Shown here: one piece after another, positions 1 through 7,536 of the stretch | Layout of the letters: each line of letters begins with the position of its first letter | How positions within the stretch are numbered: position 1 is the stretch's first letter | From: Spirochaetales bacterium | GTDB lineage: Bacteria; Spirochaetota; Spirochaetia; JABMQR01 | Length of the DNA: 8,175 bases | NCBI GenBank assembly: GCA_023139255.1 | Contig: JAGLNY010000063.1 | Coordinates: 1-8,175, forward strand | Reading direction: 5' to 3' | Notes under the pieces: model-generated | What the model was told of the DNA's origin: nothing | Seen by the model: only the letters and a program-made list of their open reading frames with translations | Database searches by the model: none | Program-made: the position numbers and the translations under genes

Positions 1-890
1 ATATCAAACAGAATTAGTTCAGGTCCTGAGGCACGGATCTCAAAATTATTTACTGCAGTAAGAGATACCCCGAGCGAATTAGGCTCAAATCCACGCATTT
101 TTTTTCCAAGAGAGGGATACTTTTGAAACAGCTGTGGTACCGCTGAACCCCAGATATAATCAGCCTGAAGCCTGTCGGCAATATAGAGTGCAAGCCACTG
201 ATTTTCATCATTTCCTTCCATTGGTAACGTATAAAGAGGGAAAAACCCTTCAATCGTTAAATTTGCCTGATAAAAATCTGTTTTCCCAATCATCTCATTC
301 AGCAGCAGAGCCGGAGCTGCGGAAAATGAGAGATCTGCACCAATCCCTTCCTGCATTAGTCCACTTCTCACCGTATCATACGACAAACCGATTTTCAAAA
401 TATTTGCAAGCATACCATCTTTATCCGGATAGGCTGCCGCATTTGTCGAGTTCAGGATCGTGGAACCGGCACCACCGCTGTTTTCCGTTGGTTGTGACCA
501 TACGCTATTCCATTCAGCATAGATAGCGAGATTTTCCATAATCTCCTGTTCAAGACGGGTCATTAAATCTGCCTGCCAAAAAGCAAAATTCAAGGGATCC
601 AGGTCAACAGGTACCGACGTAAGCGGTTCACCATTAAGATCTGTCCAAAGAGTATAGCCTGTCCTGACCCCACCCAGCAGTGTCGTAAGAGTAGTTTTCT
701 TTCCCTCAATCAACTCAAGTCCATGATAATTAATTCCAGCCTGAATATAGGTAGGCACCATCCCTGAAAGGATATCGCTGATATCGATACTCCCCAGAGC
801 AAAAGAGACAGATGCCTCATTTTCATCTGCTGTAATACTTACTGACACAAAAAGCAGGAATACAAGAATTATGCTGGTTATTTTTTTCAT
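1..890 (-). CDS. Secreted outer-membrane beta-barrel protein, partial (C-terminus beyond left edge)
   Basis: From the ATG at 890 the minus strand stays open for 296 codons to the window edge with no stop, so the C-terminus is missing. The start is supported by a GGAG ribosome site at 900-897, six bases upstream. Residues 1-21 form a signal peptide: MKK, a hydrophobic core, then a likely cut after SITA. The mature part has alternating polar/hydrophobic stretches rich in aromatic residues and glycine, as in beta-strands of a barrel. Around residues 165-200, GLSYDTVRSG followed by a glycine-rich strand and AAPALLLNE recalls strands of Omp85/surface-antigen (D15) barrels. No POTRA domains precede it, so it would be a stand-alone barrel if the resemblance is real. 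The gene starts 48 bases after the GH2 stop and is probably co-transcribed. The coding call is firm, outer-membrane location likely, the family uncertain. Confidence 0.85.
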   Translation of the reverse strand, partial: MKKITSIILVFLLFVSVSITADENEASVSFALGSIDISDILSGMVPTYIQAGINYHGLELIEGKKTTLTTLLGGVRTGYTLWTDLNGEPLTSVPVDLDPLNFAFWQADLMTRLEQEIMENLAIYAEWNSVWSQPTENSGGAGSTILNSTNAAAYPDKDGMLANILKIGLSYDTVRSGLMQEGIGADLSFSAAPALLLNEMIGKTDFYQANLTIEGFFPLYTLPMEGNDENQWLALYIADRLQADYIWGSAVPQLFQKYPSLGKKMRGFEPNSLGVSLTAVNNFEIRASGPELILFD

Positions 891-938
891 AGGATTCTCC
901 ATTTTCGTTACCATATTTTATGAAGCAGTCTCCGACTA

Positions 939-2765
939 CTAAACACTTTCAAGAAATTCATCCTGCAGGGATTGATGAAGTGTCCTCATTGTATGCTCAT
1001 CAAATTTAAGTACTTCCCTGTCATACGTCAACAATCCGTTAATCTCATCTTCAACATCGCTTAACTGAGTATAGACAACAGCAGCCAAACCCTTGCGTAT
1101 GAGAGGCAGAACCTGCCTGGACAGTAATCCATCATACGCTTCAATCAATTTACCCCTGGTAGAGAATTGTTTATAACCAAAGGGTTTGCTTGCCGTTTTT
1201 TTCCAGACATGCCGGTTTTCCAGCATACTGTATCCCCCATACTCTGAAATAATAAAAACACGTTTGTCATGCAAGGGAGGCGGCTTGAGCCTGGTTTTAT
1301 ACGTATGCAGGCTGACAAACTCCCCGCCTTTCTGATCGTGCCACCCGGAGGCATGATCAACAAGACGTGATGGATCATATTTCTTTACCCACTCTGCCAT
1401 ATCAGCAGCGTTATACTGCCCCCACCCTTCATTGAAAATAACCCATATAAGGATACTGGGAACATTAAATAAGTGGAAAATCATTTCTCTCAGGTCACGC
1501 TCAAAATTAATTTTCGATTCATCGGAATCCCGCCAGGATTGCTGATATGATTTCTCTGTAGTATCCTTCTTATGTTTTCCACGTTTGGCGCGTGAAATAT
1601 CGCGCTTTGCGGACATATCCCTGCCGCCGGATACCATATCCTGGATTACTGCAACACCAAGCCGGTCACAGTGATAATACCATCGTCTGGGAGCAATCTT
1701 CACATGCTTCCTGATCATATTAAATCCCAACCGTTTGACCAGCTCAATGTCAGAAACCATCGCTGAATCTGCCGGGGGTGTCATACCACTTTCAGGCCAG
1801 TACCCCTGATCAAGCGGTCCATTTAGGAATATCGGAAAATTGTTCAGGAATATCCGCTGCAGGTTATTTTTATCCGGGGCTATCGACACTTTCCGCATGG
1901 CAAAATAGCTGATTACACGATCAGTTACCGTTTCCCCTTCAACCACTTCAACAATAAGATTATAGAGAAACGGGGAATCCGGTGTCCATGTTTTCATATA
2001 GGGAACTTTCATCCGCAACGGAACTCCTGGTTGTCCTGTAGCTTTTTTCACTATTTTCCCATTATCCTTGATGGAAAAACGAATTTTATCCCCGCCTGAT
2101 GCTGCCGCAATGATCTCCACCTCTGCGGCATCAATATCTGAAGCGATCCTGATATCAGAGAGATAAGACTCCTGAACATGCTCCAGCCAGACAGTCTGCC
2201 AGATCCCGCTGGTAGCTGTATAGTAGATATTCTCAGGTTGTAAAACCTGTTTACCACGCTGCTGCCAGGATGTATCGGTAGGATCCTGTACTGAGACAAT
2301 TATTTCCTGACGATTATCTTTCTCATCAGATTTCAGCAAGGAGGTAATATCAAGTGAAAAGGGTGTATAACCGCCTGTATGTGTGCCTGCCTCAATCCCG
2401 TTTACCAAAACCCGGCACGACCAGTCTACAGCCTCAAAATTCAAGAGAACATGTCCGGTTTCCCACTCTTTGGGTTGTATGAAGAAAGTTCGATACCAAA
2501 GTGTTTCATCCGGGTTCAGCTGTTCCCCAACCCCGGAAAGTGCTGTTTCGACTGCATACGGTACCCTGATCCTGCCTTGATATACATCAGGAACTTTTTC
2601 CTTTGAATCCCCATTGGTTACTGCATAATCCCACAAACCATTCAGGCATTTCCATTCGGCTCTTTGCAGCTGGGGTCGGGGGTATTCAGGGAGAGGGCAC
2701 TCTTTTTCCGCCTCAGAAGCCCAACGAGAATGTATTTGATCCGGAACAAGAAGTGATCTGCTCAT
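939..2765 (-). CDS. Glycoside hydrolase family 2 protein (beta-glycosidase)
   Basis: A retaining beta-glycosidase of family GH2, 608 residues from the ATG at 2765. In order: an N-terminal galactose-binding-like jelly roll (about 35-200; NGLWDYAV, YRTFFI, LLNFEAVDW, VLVNG), an immunoglobulin-like domain (about 201-295), and a catalytic TIM barrel to the end. The acid/base is Glu446 in IFNEGWGQ and the nucleophile Glu508 in ISEYGGY; both are present. LDQGYWPESG, RKHVKIAPRRWYYHCDRLG and the late LSDVEDEINGLLTYDR are typical of the roughly 600-residue LacZ-like GH2 subgroup, which is shorter than E. coli LacZ. There is no signal peptide, so it should act in the cytoplasm. Substrate (galactoside, mannoside, glucuronide) cannot be read from the sequence. 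A GTG at 2780 would add five residues, but no ribosome site precedes it; GGGCAGAG before the ATG is a weak one. Its neighbours are the TPR gene (69 bases upstream) and the barrel gene downstream. Confidence 0.93.
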   Translation of the reverse strand: MSRSLLVPDQIHSRWASEAEKECPLPEYPRPQLQRAEWKCLNGLWDYAVTNGDSKEKVPDVYQGRIRVPYAVETALSGVGEQLNPDETLWYRTFFIQPKEWETGHVLLNFEAVDWSCRVLVNGIEAGTHTGGYTPFSLDITSLLKSDEKDNRQEIIVSVQDPTDTSWQQRGKQVLQPENIYYTATSGIWQTVWLEHVQESYLSDIRIASDIDAAEVEIIAAASGGDKIRFSIKDNGKIVKKATGQPGVPLRMKVPYMKTWTPDSPFLYNLIVEVVEGETVTDRVISYFAMRKVSIAPDKNNLQRIFLNNFPIFLNGPLDQGYWPESGMTPPADSAMVSDIELVKRLGFNMIRKHVKIAPRRWYYHCDRLGVAVIQDMVSGGRDMSAKRDISRAKRGKHKKDTTEKSYQQSWRDSDESKINFERDLREMIFHLFNVPSILIWVIFNEGWGQYNAADMAEWVKKYDPSRLVDHASGWHDQKGGEFVSLHTYKTRLKPPPLHDKRVFIISEYGGYSMLENRHVWKKTASKPFGYKQFSTRGKLIEAYDGLLSRQVLPLIRKGLAAVVYTQLSDVEDEINGLLTYDREVLKFDEHTMRTLHQSLQDEFLESV

Positions 2766-2817
2766 TATTACTCTGCCCACTTTGGTTCTGTTTTTTCAAA
2801 ATAATCGGAAACTTCAA

Positions 2818-2835
2818 ATCAATGCCTGCATTGAT
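2818..2835. repeat. Perfect 18-base palindrome over the TPR gene stop codon
   Basis: ATCAATGC and GCATTGAT are exact inverted copies around a two-base centre. The right arm's last base is the first base of the TPR gene's TGA stop. In the minus-strand transcript it could form a small hairpin in the gap before the GH2 gene. No U-run follows directly, so it is not a standard terminator. It could modulate readthrough or mRNA decay, or be a protein site. Confidence 0.55.
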
Positions 2836-3938
2836 CACTGCCCCAGTTTCTCTATTGCTTCCTGTGCATCAACGGCAACATTCTCAAACTGTCCTGAATC
2901 ATCTTCAGTAACAAGTTCAATCACCATAGTATAATCGGCTATTGCCGCTTCCGTTTCTTTCATTCGCTCCAGGGCAGCAGCCCGATTGAAAAATGATATC
3001 GGATAATATGGTTCAAGAGCAATCGCGGCAGTACAGTCCTCAACCGCCTCGGCGTATCGTTCAAGCTGGATATAGCTCCATGCTCTGTTGTTCAGGGCAT
3101 CAACAGCCTCAGGAAGCAGCAGAATGCTTTCGGTAAAATCTGATACTGCTTCTTCGTACTGCATGAGCTGTGCGTGGGATACTCCCCTATTATAATAATC
3201 ATCTGCATTGGGAACTGTCCGCAGGAGGATTGCTGTATCAAGGTCAGCAACGGCAGCCTGGTTATTCCCTATAGTCTGGAGAACAAGCCCTCTCTCTGCA
3301 TAGAACATTGCTTCGTCCGGGAAAATATCAATTGCAATTGTATAATCACTCAGGGCATCATCGTATAAACCCAGCTCATTGAGTACTACTGCACGGTCAC
3401 GTAAAAGATATGGATTATACTGCGATATGAGTTCTACAGCCTGGTTCAGGTCCTTCAAAGCCAATTTGTTTTCTTCCACCCTGTTATAGGCAATGCCGCG
3501 ATTCCAGTATGCTTCATACATATCAGGCATCAGCATTACAGTTACACCAAAATCATTTACTGCATCAATATAGTAGGCTTCCATAAGAAATGCATATCCA
3601 CGGTGAAAATAGTTATATCCGTTATCAGGCTGGAGATCGACAGCGGCATCAAAATCCTCGTAAGCCTCGGTAAAAAAACCGGTATCCCGATATGCTATTG
3701 CACGAATTAGATGAAGATCCGAAAAAGGGGTAATCAGGGAAAACAGTTCTGTAGCCTGCACAATCACTTTCTCATATTCGCCGAAATTATAGGATTCCAG
3801 TATCTCTGCCCAGGCATCATCTATTTTATCAGCGGCAAGGGTAAATGGACTGAGCAGCAGGAAGGCTGCCAGAATAATAAAAACTATTCCTTTTTGAACC
3901 CGGCGGCCTGGTGATTTATAGAAGTTACTTTTTTTCAT
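2835..3938 (-). CDS. Secreted tetratricopeptide-repeat protein
   Basis: A 367-residue protein made almost wholly of TPR repeats, which act as protein-protein scaffolds. Residues 1-36 are a signal peptide with an unusually long basic start (KKSNFYKSPGRRVQKG), a hydrophobic stretch and a cut near TLAA-DKID. The twin arginine lacks the rest of a Tat motif. About nine 34-residue TPR units follow from about 42 to 344, with typical signatures such as YNRGVSHAQLMQYEEAVSDF and NNRAWSYIQLERYAEAVEDC. There is no lipobox cysteine or other domain, so a soluble periplasmic protein is the likeliest form. The start is the ATG at 3938, with AAGGAG about 11 bases upstream, a long spacing. It lies 65 bases after the Wzi-like gene and 69 before the GH2 gene. 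By family logic it could help assemble envelope proteins or polysaccharide machinery, but the partner is unknown. Confidence 0.92.
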   Translation of the reverse strand: MKKSNFYKSPGRRVQKGIVFIILAAFLLLSPFTLAADKIDDAWAEILESYNFGEYEKVIVQATELFSLITPFSDLHLIRAIAYRDTGFFTEAYEDFDAAVDLQPDNGYNYFHRGYAFLMEAYYIDAVNDFGVTVMLMPDMYEAYWNRGIAYNRVEENKLALKDLNQAVELISQYNPYLLRDRAVVLNELGLYDDALSDYTIAIDIFPDEAMFYAERGLVLQTIGNNQAAVADLDTAILLRTVPNADDYYNRGVSHAQLMQYEEAVSDFTESILLLPEAVDALNNRAWSYIQLERYAEAVEDCTAAIALEPYYPISFFNRAAALERMKETEAAIADYTMVIELVTEDDSGQFENVAVDAQEAIEKLGQ

Positions 3939-4003
3939 AGTATTGTTTTCTCCTTCTCAAAGTAAAAAATTGCTTATCAAATAAACTTCAAATCCTTGTT
4001 CTG

Positions 4004-5746
4004 CTACCAGACATTTATCGCGGCAGTCAGGTAATAATGCCACCCTTCTTCGTCCCAGAAAGTTCGCGTCCCTGTATGATCGTTCTTAAACTGATACACA
4101 GCCGATCCGGTTAAGGAAAAACTGACTGGGACTTTGGCGTAAGGAAGAAGGTCATAATTTCCACCGAGACTGAATATATGATACCACTCATAATCACCAT
4201 CGCGAAGAAATTCTTTCCGTAATTCTGCCAGGTTTGTCGGCGTAGCATCAACCCCAAAGGCTTCCTGGTAAATCTCATCCATATCCGGAGATAAAAGATC
4301 ATCACTATAGTTCTTCAAAGGATCATTATATGATCCCCCAAACTCCCCGTGCCGTATCAACTGGTAACCGCCATGAACGGAGAGATATTCCAGAGGGCTG
4401 GCATTTACCCGTATCAGCAATTCATCGGTGTTTGGATCCAGTTTTGAACATAATCCCTCACCACTGCTTACAAATGACTCATAGACTTCAAATTCATCAC
4501 CTACCGGCTCCACCCAGGGTACATCAACAAGGGGATGTGTATAGGTGAACGGCTCAATTTTTGTATATTGGAGGGTAAGCATCCCGAATGGGACTTCGGG
4601 GATAACCGTCTGTACTCCTGCCTGAAACGAGTAGAAATTCCGTACATAATTGAAAAAATCAGCAATACTGTTCGCCCGCATCTCATCAATATAGAGAGTT
4701 GTCCAGACTTCAGCCCACCCAGGCAGGGATATCCCGATTGTTCCCCCGCCCATAATATTATCGAAATCCCCGATCTGACTCTGGTAAAGGGAGGAGAAAA
4801 TCAACGGGTTCAGATATCCTAGCTCAAAACGTTTCGGGAATACAACTCCCTCGTGTATCGCTATATAGATCCAGTCCAGTGGACGAATTTCCACCATTTT
4901 CATCGCTGTCATAGTTTGAAGCTGTGAGGCTGCATTGCTGTCACCGCCATTTTCCAGAGTCCCGACGAGGTAGGTATATGACATCCAGTCAGTCAGCTGC
5001 ACAGTTGTCTCAAATGCGACAATAGGCCGTCCTGATCCGGAAAGAACAAGCGAATCGCTCCCCAATCCCCATTCCCGCCGATGCCTGCCGAAATTCATCG
5101 TAATTTTATCATTAAAAAAACCGGCACCTAGTTCCGGCCGGGATCTGAATGCAAGGCTGTAGAACTGCCCAACATCCCCAGGTACTCCCATGGAAGACGT
5201 GCTATAAGTATATCCATCCCAGTCAATTGAGTAGCTGTAGGCGGGGAAAGCTTCAGGTTGATAGAAATTCATGGCAAATGCCATATCAAATACATATGAT
5301 ATTGATGTTCCGATATCCCCATCCATAAAGAAATTTACATAATTTGTCTGGGCGAGTGCTTCCAGTTGGGTAAAGTCGACTGATGAGAGAGTTTCTACTT
5401 TGATCCCCATATCTGCAGTGAACGGGATTTCCCCGAACTCAAGATAACCATCCTGAAAAACATTACCGACCGGGCTGAAATTTTTCAGATAGCTTTCAGC
5501 AATCTTTTTTTCCCAATCAGTTAACTTGTTTCTGCGTATCATTTCACGTAAAAGCTCAGCAACCTGATTTTCTGTATAAGGTTTGGCAGACGGCAAGTGG
5601 CGTATTGCACCTGTTATCTGTGCCTGATCCAGCAGTGCATATACCGGGGATGTAAGCGGCACAGTAGAATAATTCCCGCCAAAAACAAGTCCTGTACTGA
5701 TAATGCAAAATATTATTATAAGTTGACTGATAAAAAAGCGTTTCAT
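4004..5746 (-). CDS. Wzi-like (capsule assembly Wzi family) outer-membrane beta-barrel protein
   Basis: A 580-residue outer-membrane protein. Residues 1-23 are a signal peptide ending GLVFG-G. The N-terminal module (about 28-92) has the family's opening pattern: VPLTSPVYALLDQAQITGAI, then LPSAKPYTENQVAELL. The rest is barrel-like, including NFGRHRREWGLG (218-229) followed by SLVLSGSGRP, then ELGYLNPLIF and GDFDNIMGGG near 308-335 and LYIDEMRA near 351. These correspond to Wzi features. The chain ends in aromatic residues (WHYYLTAAINVW), as expected for a BAM-inserted barrel. E. coli Wzi binds capsular polysaccharide at the cell surface; for this distant relative the ligand is unknown, and no capsule genes are in the window. 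The ATG at 5746 is preceded by a strong GGAGGAG site. It is first in the minus-strand cluster and likely drives the TPR, GH2 and barrel genes behind it. Confidence 0.88.
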   Translation of the reverse strand: MKRFFISQLIIIFCIISTGLVFGGNYSTVPLTSPVYALLDQAQITGAIRHLPSAKPYTENQVAELLREMIRRNKLTDWEKKIAESYLKNFSPVGNVFQDGYLEFGEIPFTADMGIKVETLSSVDFTQLEALAQTNYVNFFMDGDIGTSISYVFDMAFAMNFYQPEAFPAYSYSIDWDGYTYSTSSMGVPGDVGQFYSLAFRSRPELGAGFFNDKITMNFGRHRREWGLGSDSLVLSGSGRPIVAFETTVQLTDWMSYTYLVGTLENGGDSNAASQLQTMTAMKMVEIRPLDWIYIAIHEGVVFPKRFELGYLNPLIFSSLYQSQIGDFDNIMGGGTIGISLPGWAEVWTTLYIDEMRANSIADFFNYVRNFYSFQAGVQTVIPEVPFGMLTLQYTKIEPFTYTHPLVDVPWVEPVGDEFEVYESFVSSGEGLCSKLDPNTDELLIRVNASPLEYLSVHGGYQLIRHGEFGGSYNDPLKNYSDDLLSPDMDEIYQEAFGVDATPTNLAELRKEFLRDGDYEWYHIFSLGGNYDLLPYAKVPVSFSLTGSAVYQFKNDHTGTRTFWDEEGWHYYLTAAINVW

Positions 5747-5798
5747 TGCTCCTCCGGTTACATGAATCTACTTCAATTACATATCGGTGTCAGTTAGC

Positions 5799-5826
5799 AT
5801 ACTATCATAAATCAGGTATACTGCAA
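5799..5826 (-). promoter_or_regulatory. Candidate promoter for the Wzi-like gene cluster
   Basis: Reading the minus strand, TTGCAG (5826-5821) lies 16 bases before TAGTAT (5804-5799), which is preceded by TGA, an extended -10 pattern. The -35 matches the sigma-70 consensus at only three of six bases. An alternative -10 is TATGAT (5809-5804, five of six), but it has no -35 partner at a good distance. The site is about 50 bases before the start codon at 5746. The location is sensible; the exact boxes are tentative. Confidence 0.25.
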
Positions 5827-5854
5827 CACACTGCTTAACCTACAGCGGAAAAGA

Positions 5855-5883
5855 TTGTGATCGACAGTAAGTAATGATACATT
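5855..5883 (+). promoter_or_regulatory. Candidate sigma-70-type promoter for the YbjQ-domain gene
   Basis: TTGTGA (5855-5860) and TACATT (5878-5883) are separated by 17 bases, each matching consensus at four of six positions, with the start codon 34 bases further on. TCGACA (5861-5866) is a better -35 match, but no convincing -10 lies at the right distance. The gene stands alone on the plus strand, so it must have a promoter within 5747-5917. Confidence 0.25.
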
Positions 5884-5903
5884 AAAGATAGTCATATTTA
5901 TAG

Positions 5904-5909
5904 AAGGAG
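5904..5909 (+). promoter_or_regulatory. Ribosome binding site of the YbjQ-domain gene
   Basis: AAGGAG sits eight bases before the ATG at 5918. It is a near-ideal Shine-Dalgarno site and fixes that start codon. Confidence 0.75.
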
Positions 5910-5917
5910 AGATTTGT

Positions 5918-6490
5918 ATGAAAAATTTTTTGTTGGCAATCCTGAAATTTTTTCGATTAATCGGTTCCCTTGGAGTTGTTCTGGGTATTTTTGTTCTCCT
6001 GTTCGTCGGGGGTCCATGGTATCTCTACAATGATCCGATTATACCTATCTGGTTAAAGGCGGCGGCATTCGCTTTTCTGGGTGGTCTTCTGCTTGTACTT
6101 ATAACGGTAGCTCTTGAACAGAAAAGTTCCAAACCTGTAAAGGTGGAGCAGGATCTGGAAAAAGCACAGGAGGGAATACTCCTGCAGAACTCAGAGTCCA
6201 TTCCGGGAAAGATCATTTCTGCCAACCTCGGCCTTGTAAAGGGGCATACCATCTATGCCATCTGGATAGGTAAGGATCTTTCTTCCGTAATAAGGTTGAT
6301 CCTCGGCGGCGAGCTGCTTGAATACACCGACATGATGGGAAAAGCACGAAAACTTGCGACCGCAAGAATGCTTACTGAAGCAAAAGAGCTTGGGGCAGAT
6401 GCCGTAATAAATGTCCGTTTTATGACCACCAGCGTGATTGGAAGTGCCGCAGAGCTGCTTGCCTATGGTACTGCTGTTAAGCTTAAGTAG
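5918..6490 (+). CDS. Membrane-anchored YbjQ/UPF0145-domain protein
   Basis: 190 residues in two parts. Residues 12-32 and 45-66 are hydrophobic and should form two membrane helices joined by a short loop (GGPWYLYNDPIIP). After a charged linker (67-88), residues 92-190 match the YbjQ/UPF0145 fold (Pfam PF01906): the opening IPGKIISANLGLVKG, a central VIRLILGGELLEYTDMM, then ARMLTEAKELGADAVINVRF and the closing YGTAVKL. The family has an unsettled function; it is called heavy-metal binding from structural similarity, and it forms pentamers in solved members. Usual members are soluble proteins of about 100-110 residues, so the membrane anchor is an addition. By the positive-inside rule both termini, including the YbjQ domain, would face the cytoplasm. 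It is a lone gene, divergent from the Wzi cluster and convergent with the transporter genes. Family call firm; role unknown. Confidence 0.9.
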   Translation: MKNFLLAILKFFRLIGSLGVVLGIFVLLFVGGPWYLYNDPIIPIWLKAAAFAFLGGLLLVLITVALEQKSSKPVKVEQDLEKAQEGILLQNSESIPGKIISANLGLVKGHTIYAIWIGKDLSSVIRLILGGELLEYTDMMGKARKLATARMLTEAKELGADAVINVRFMTTSVIGSAAELLAYGTAVKLK

Positions 6491-6696
6491 TGTATCTTCT
6501 TCAAATCAATTTAGCTGAGCGCTATGGATTAAACAGACTTTTTCAGAATATCGCAGAATTCGGGTACAAAGCCGCAACGGGTTGATATTTCGTGAATAAA
6601 TACGATTGAAGCAAGTCCCCGCCAATACTTTTCTGTGTTTTTTCTCCACTATTTGCCGTATCAAGCAGTTAGTATATTCATATTGATCTGATTTTA
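6491..6696. other. Convergent intergenic region without an evident terminator
   Basis: Transcripts from the YbjQ gene (plus) and the permease gene (minus) meet in these 206 bases. No GC-rich hairpin followed by a T-run was found on either strand. Small inverted pieces exist, such as TAGC/GCTA near 6512-6524, but they are too weak to call. The stretch also holds the coding-like relic at 6529-6648. Confidence 0.5.
6529..6648 (-). pseudogene. Possible gene relic or intergenic repeat (39 codons, no start codon)
   Basis: On the minus strand one frame is open from the TAG at 6651-6649 to a TAA at 6531-6529. It reads like real protein, for example WRGLASIVFIHEIS and CGFVPEFCDILKKS, with mixed composition unlike random AT-rich translation. 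It contains no ATG, GTG or TTG codon in frame that could start it, and has no ribosome site. It could be the tail of a decayed gene, or part of a dispersed repeat that happens to be open. I do not recognise the family. Confidence 0.25.
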
Positions 6697-7536
6697 TTAA
6701 CCTTTAACAGCACCTTGCACAAGTCCTGAAACCATATACCTCTGAAGAAAAATAAAGCCAAGTAAAGGAAGAACAACAGCGGCACTCGAGATGGCCATTA
6801 TGTACCCCCAATTTTGACCATATTCACCAAAAGATGTGATTGCAATCCCTACAGGAAGATTCCTGTACTGCGGTTGTGTATTAAGAGTCAGGCAAAACAG
6901 ATAATCATCCCAGGATTTTAGAAAAGTGAAAATTGTCACAGCAATCATTGCCGGCTGCAACAGTGGAATAATTAATTTGACAAGGACACCAAAACGGGAG
7001 CAACCATCAATATACCCAGCTTCGTCAATGCTTCGGGGGATCGTATCGAAAAATCCCTTCAGAAACCATACGGCAAAGGGCAATGTAAAAATTGTATGCG
7101 CAAATGTTAATCCGAAAAACGAGTTGGTCAATTTCAACTTTACATAGGTTGTATACAGAGGAATAAGGATTCCCACAAGTGGAAACATCTGAATAGACAT
7201 GACTAAAAGCATTAAGAGATTCCTATATTTGTGCCTGTATCGCGAAAAGGAATAACCTGCCAAAGCCCCACAGATCAGAACAAGTATAACCGTGAAAACC
7301 GCTACAATAACACTATTCCGAAAGTATAGGAAAAAGTTGGTTTTAGTAAAGATATCGATAAAGTTCTCTGCAGTAGTATGACTCGGCAATAGACTGGGTG
7401 GATAACTCAGAATATACTCCTGTTCCCGAAACGAGGAAACAAGCATCCAATATATTGGAAACAACATCACCAGCAATGCTATTGAAATGACACTAAGGAT
7501 TAGAATATTTTCTTTTTTTCTGTAATTCATCTTCAT
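6697..7536 (-). CDS. Carbohydrate ABC transporter permease, MalG/UgpE type
   Basis: A 279-residue inner-membrane permease of the MalG/CUT1 group, a normal full length. Six hydrophobic segments lie near residues 11-31, 72-93, 108-128, 139-159, 187-207 and 244-264. The EAA loop, which docks the ATPase, is at about 167-196: PRSIDEAGYIDGCSRFG, then IIPLLQPA. MLFPIYWMLVSSF, NSVIVAV and SWDDYLFCLTL are also typical of the group. The start at 7536 follows a GAGGT site; a second ATG two codons on is less well placed. It pairs with the MalF-type permease just upstream to form the channel. The substrate-binding protein and ATPase are not in the window, and the ATPase may be a shared one encoded elsewhere. 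The substrate cannot be predicted beyond a sugar, polyol or glycerol-phosphate-like solute. Confidence 0.95.
   Translation of the reverse strand: MKMNYRKKENILILSVISIALLVMLFPIYWMLVSSFREQEYILSYPPSLLPSHTTAENFIDIFTKTNFFLYFRNSVIVAVFTVILVLICGALAGYSFSRYRHKYRNLLMLLVMSIQMFPLVGILIPLYTTYVKLKLTNSFFGLTFAHTIFTLPFAVWFLKGFFDTIPRSIDEAGYIDGCSRFGVLVKLIIPLLQPAMIAVTIFTFLKSWDDYLFCLTLNTQPQYRNLPVGIAITSFGEYGQNWGYIMAISSAAVVLPLLGFIFLQRYMVSGLVQGAVKG

Noticed and set aside
134..526. 130-codon plus-strand frame
   Set aside because: It lies opposite the open barrel-protein frame, which has a signal peptide, ribosome site and coherent composition. The plus frame has neither ribosome site nor recognisable features.
2603..2911. 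102-codon plus-strand frame spanning the GH2 start and the TPR end
   Set aside because: It overlaps two well-supported minus-strand genes, and its composition (proline, histidine, leucine rich) is that of an antisense shadow.
3890..3938. Tat signal in the TPR protein (GRRVQKG)
   Set aside because: The twin arginine lacks the following hydrophobic pair and usual spacing; an ordinary Sec signal explains the segment.
4535..4822. 95-codon plus-strand frame inside the Wzi-like gene
   Set aside because: It is wholly antisense to conserved barrel sequence and has no domain pattern of its own.
6510..6530. Hairpin terminator after the YbjQ gene
   Set aside because: Only four base pairs form (TAGC/GCTA) and no T-run follows directly.
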